Assembly (NCBI RefSeq): GCF_938039245.1
Contig: NZ_CALHVN010000058.1
Coordinates: 16,872 to 80,871, forward strand
Direction of reading: 5' to 3'
Length of the DNA: 64,000 nucleotides
Source of the DNA: an uncultured Campylobacter sp.
GTDB taxonomy: Bacteria > Campylobacterota > Campylobacteria > Campylobacterales > Campylobacteraceae
How positions within the stretch are numbered: the stretch's first letter is position 1; each line of letters begins with the position of its first letter. Of this stretch, positions 62,355-64,000 are shown in pieces. The translations under genes were made by a program, and so were the position numbers. The notes beneath the pieces are model-generated. The model made no database searches, had not been told where the DNA came from, and worked only from the letters and a program-made list of their open reading frames with translations.

Positions 62355-63737
62355 ATGAAAAAGGTTATATTTGCGCTTGCGGTCGTTTTGATTGCGGTTT
62401 TTGGCGTCGCGTTTTACGGCTCGTCTAAGGCCAAAGAGTCCTACGATAGGGGCGTGGCTAGGCTAACGGGCGAAACTTTGAGCTTGCCGTTTGTCGACCT
62501 AAAGGCAAACGTGACGCAAAACGAGTACGACAAGGGGCTCTTTAGTTCGCGCGCGACGCTTACGTTTGAGCTAACCGACGGCAAAGATCCGGTAAAATTT
62601 GAGGCTAAAACCACGCTAAAACACGGATTTGCCGAGATTTTTAGCGGATTTAAGGCGCACAGCGATATCAAGGCTCTAACGCCCGAAGCCGCCGCCGAAG
62701 CTAAAAAGATATTCGGCACGGACGAGTTTTTGAGCGCCGACGTGCTAATAAATTTAGATAAAACCCGCGACGTAACGCTAAATTTGGCCGAGATCAAAGT
62801 AGACGAGAGAAATTCGGACCTTGTTATCTCAAAGCCTTTTGCAAAAGCCCAGATCAAAGAAAACAAGATAAAATCCCTAGAAATCGGCGTCGGCAAGATT
62901 GACGGCGGCGATAAGGACGACTCGGGCAAGTTTGCGATGGAAAACGCATCCATGCTCATCGAGCTTAGCGATTTTAAGAGCTTTAGCGATCTGGTTTCGT
63001 TCGTAAATTTGCAAACCGCCTACGAAAATATATCTAAAGTAGGAATAAAGGTCGGCAAAATGAGCTTTAGCAACGCTAGAAGCTATGATTTTCCAAAAGC
63101 CGTTAGGATAACCGATATGGCGTTTTTGGCGCAGATTAAGCAAAATGCGAACGCAAATTTGCTCGATACGATGACGGAGGCTAACCTGGGCGCGCTAGAA
63201 ATAGACGGCAAGAAAATCCTAACTCATCTAAACGCCGCTATGAACGAAAGAAACGTAAACAAGCTTGCTATGGCGATGTATCTTAACGATCCTAAAGAAT
63301 CGGCGGTTTATAAAATTTTAATGAGCGAAAACTACGTGCTGGAGCTTAAGAATTTTAGCTTTAAAAATCCGGGCGGCAAGGAGATCAAATTTAGCGCCGT
63401 AGCCGACGCGTCGGGACTGGGCGTCAAAAGCAAAACGCTAGAAAACGACGCGGACGTGGAAACGGCGCTAAAGGCGGTTAAATTTGACGGCGAGCTAAAA
63501 GTGCAAGCCGCGTCTATAACGGAGTTTTTAAGCGAATATAAAGGGATAATGCCGGATAGGGATTTTAATGAAATGATTAACGGTATTAAGCCTTTTGAGG
63601 AGCGCATAAATTCGCTTTTTGCTAAAGATGGCGGGTATATGATCGCGAAATTTAAGCACGACGTAGGTAGCGATGATCTGCTGATAAACGATAAAATTTC
63701 GCTTAAAGAATTTATAATTAACCTGGCGGTAAATTAA
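62355..63737 (+). CDS. DUF945 family protein
   Basis: 460 residues: one N-terminal signal-anchor helix (3-22) followed by YGSSKAKESYDRGVARL, then a long periplasmic beta-rich region of alternating strands with DFKSFSDLVSFVNLQTAYEN and MNERNVNKLAMAMYL, as in YdgA-type DUF945 proteins. The role is unknown, probably in the envelope. AAAGGA precedes the ATG. It probably shares a transcript with ridA. Confidence 0.78.
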   Translation: MKKVIFALAVVLIAVFGVAFYGSSKAKESYDRGVARLTGETLSLPFVDLKANVTQNEYDKGLFSSRATLTFELTDGKDPVKFEAKTTLKHGFAEIFSGFKAHSDIKALTPEAAAEAKKIFGTDEFLSADVLINLDKTRDVTLNLAEIKVDERNSDLVISKPFAKAQIKENKIKSLEIGVGKIDGGDKDDSGKFAMENASMLIELSDFKSFSDLVSFVNLQTAYENISKVGIKVGKMSFSNARSYDFPKAVRITDMAFLAQIKQNANANLLDTMTEANLGALEIDGKKILTHLNAAMNERNVNKLAMAMYLNDPKESAVYKILMSENYVLELKNFSFKNPGGKEIKFSAVADASGLGVKSKTLENDADVETALKAVKFDGELKVQAASITEFLSEYKGIMPDRDFNEMINGIKPFEERINSLFAKDGGYMIAKFKHDVGSDDLLINDKISLKEFIINLAVN

Positions 63738-64000
63738 ACCGTAGCAAAGGCAAGGGCGTAAAACTGCGCACTTGCTTTTATTTTCATTCAAATTTTAATA
63801 CCGCCCAAAAATCTTTTCCTAATTTTTTTAAATTCGCAATATTATCTAAGCTATTTTTAAGCCTCCTACTTGTATAATTCCAGCTCACGAATTGAGAAAC
63901 CACCTTTAACTTTCACGTTAATAAAGCCTTTTCTTTTAATATCGTAAGTTTTAATTTTAAGTTAAATAAACTATTCTCTAATTTTTGAGGATATTTAATT
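63738..64000. other. terminal intergenic region
   Basis: Begins with a weak hairpin (GCAAG near 63751 with CTTGC near 63772, followed by TTTTATTTT) that probably ends the ridA-DUF945 transcript. The rest is very AT-rich to the window edge, with promoter-like sequence but no gene. Confidence 0.4.

Noticed and set aside
1..64000. tRNA, rRNA, CRISPR array or prophage
   Set aside because: I looked for cloverleaf-type sequence, regularly spaced repeats and phage genes and saw none that could be supported.

Overview
The window looks like chromosome from an oral or intestinal Campylobacter of the C. rectus / C. showae / C. curvus type. The pointers are two-domain NifS and NifU proteins, a MntP pump, many TTG and GTG starts, a composition I judge to be around 45% G+C, intergenic DNA crowded with AAATTT, a quinol-type NO reductase and a two-subunit class I fumarase. 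This is inference from gene content; no rRNA or other species marker is present. I found no tRNA, rRNA, CRISPR array, prophage or insertion sequence with a transposase.

Layout. 0-7 kb: two unknown membrane proteins, nifS and nifU (Fe-S cluster assembly), two small unknown genes and a two-domain molybdate-binding Mop protein. 7-14 kb: a metal- or metallophore-uptake block on the minus strand (TonB-dependent receptor, binding protein, FecCD-type permease, ATPase, SAM methyltransferase with a broken 5' end), divergent from a gene pair encoding a bacterial protein like the N-terminal part of archaeal TiaS and a small Cys-rich protein. 14-21 kb: quinol NO reductase behind an FNR-type site, a DUF1523 protein, a 44-residue membrane protein starting at TTG, and an EAL-domain signalling protein translationally coupled to a di-haem cytochrome c peroxidase. 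22-27.5 kb: Fur-family regulator divergent from a zinc operon (znuA, DUF1007/NicO fusion, znuC, znuB), with a MITE-like element between znuC and znuB. 27.6-36.5 kb: a frameshifted membrane gene, two paralogous EamA transporters, DUF4197, mntP, a run of AT-richer genes resembling orphan immunity genes, YnfA, exonuclease III and a RepL-like winged-helix gene.

36.6-46 kb: YbaK-type deacylase, uracil-DNA glycosylase, a pentapeptide-like protein, two exported copper-chaperone-like HMA proteins followed by a large TonB receptor, then LemA, DUF3137 and an OB-fold/multi-TM protein. 46-50 kb is a gene graveyard: a Sel1-repeat pseudogene, a small intact membrane gene with a decayed paralogue 1.8 kb away, and a DUF411 gene. 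50-64 kb: a CorC/HlyC-type CBS protein, class I fumarase alpha and beta, a NYN/OST-HTH protein, an orphan TRAP binding protein, a MarR gene with an in-frame stop beside a two-gene RND efflux operon, RidA and a DUF945 protein.

Themes. Metals dominate: two TonB receptors, an Fe-siderophore/molybdate-type ABC system, Zn import, Mn export, exported Cu-type chaperones and Fe-S assembly. Decay is frequent: at least five broken genes and several duplicated fragments. The most novel candidates are the TiaS-like/Cys-rich pair facing a TonB-ABC-methyltransferase operon, and the inverted-repeat element inside the zinc operon.
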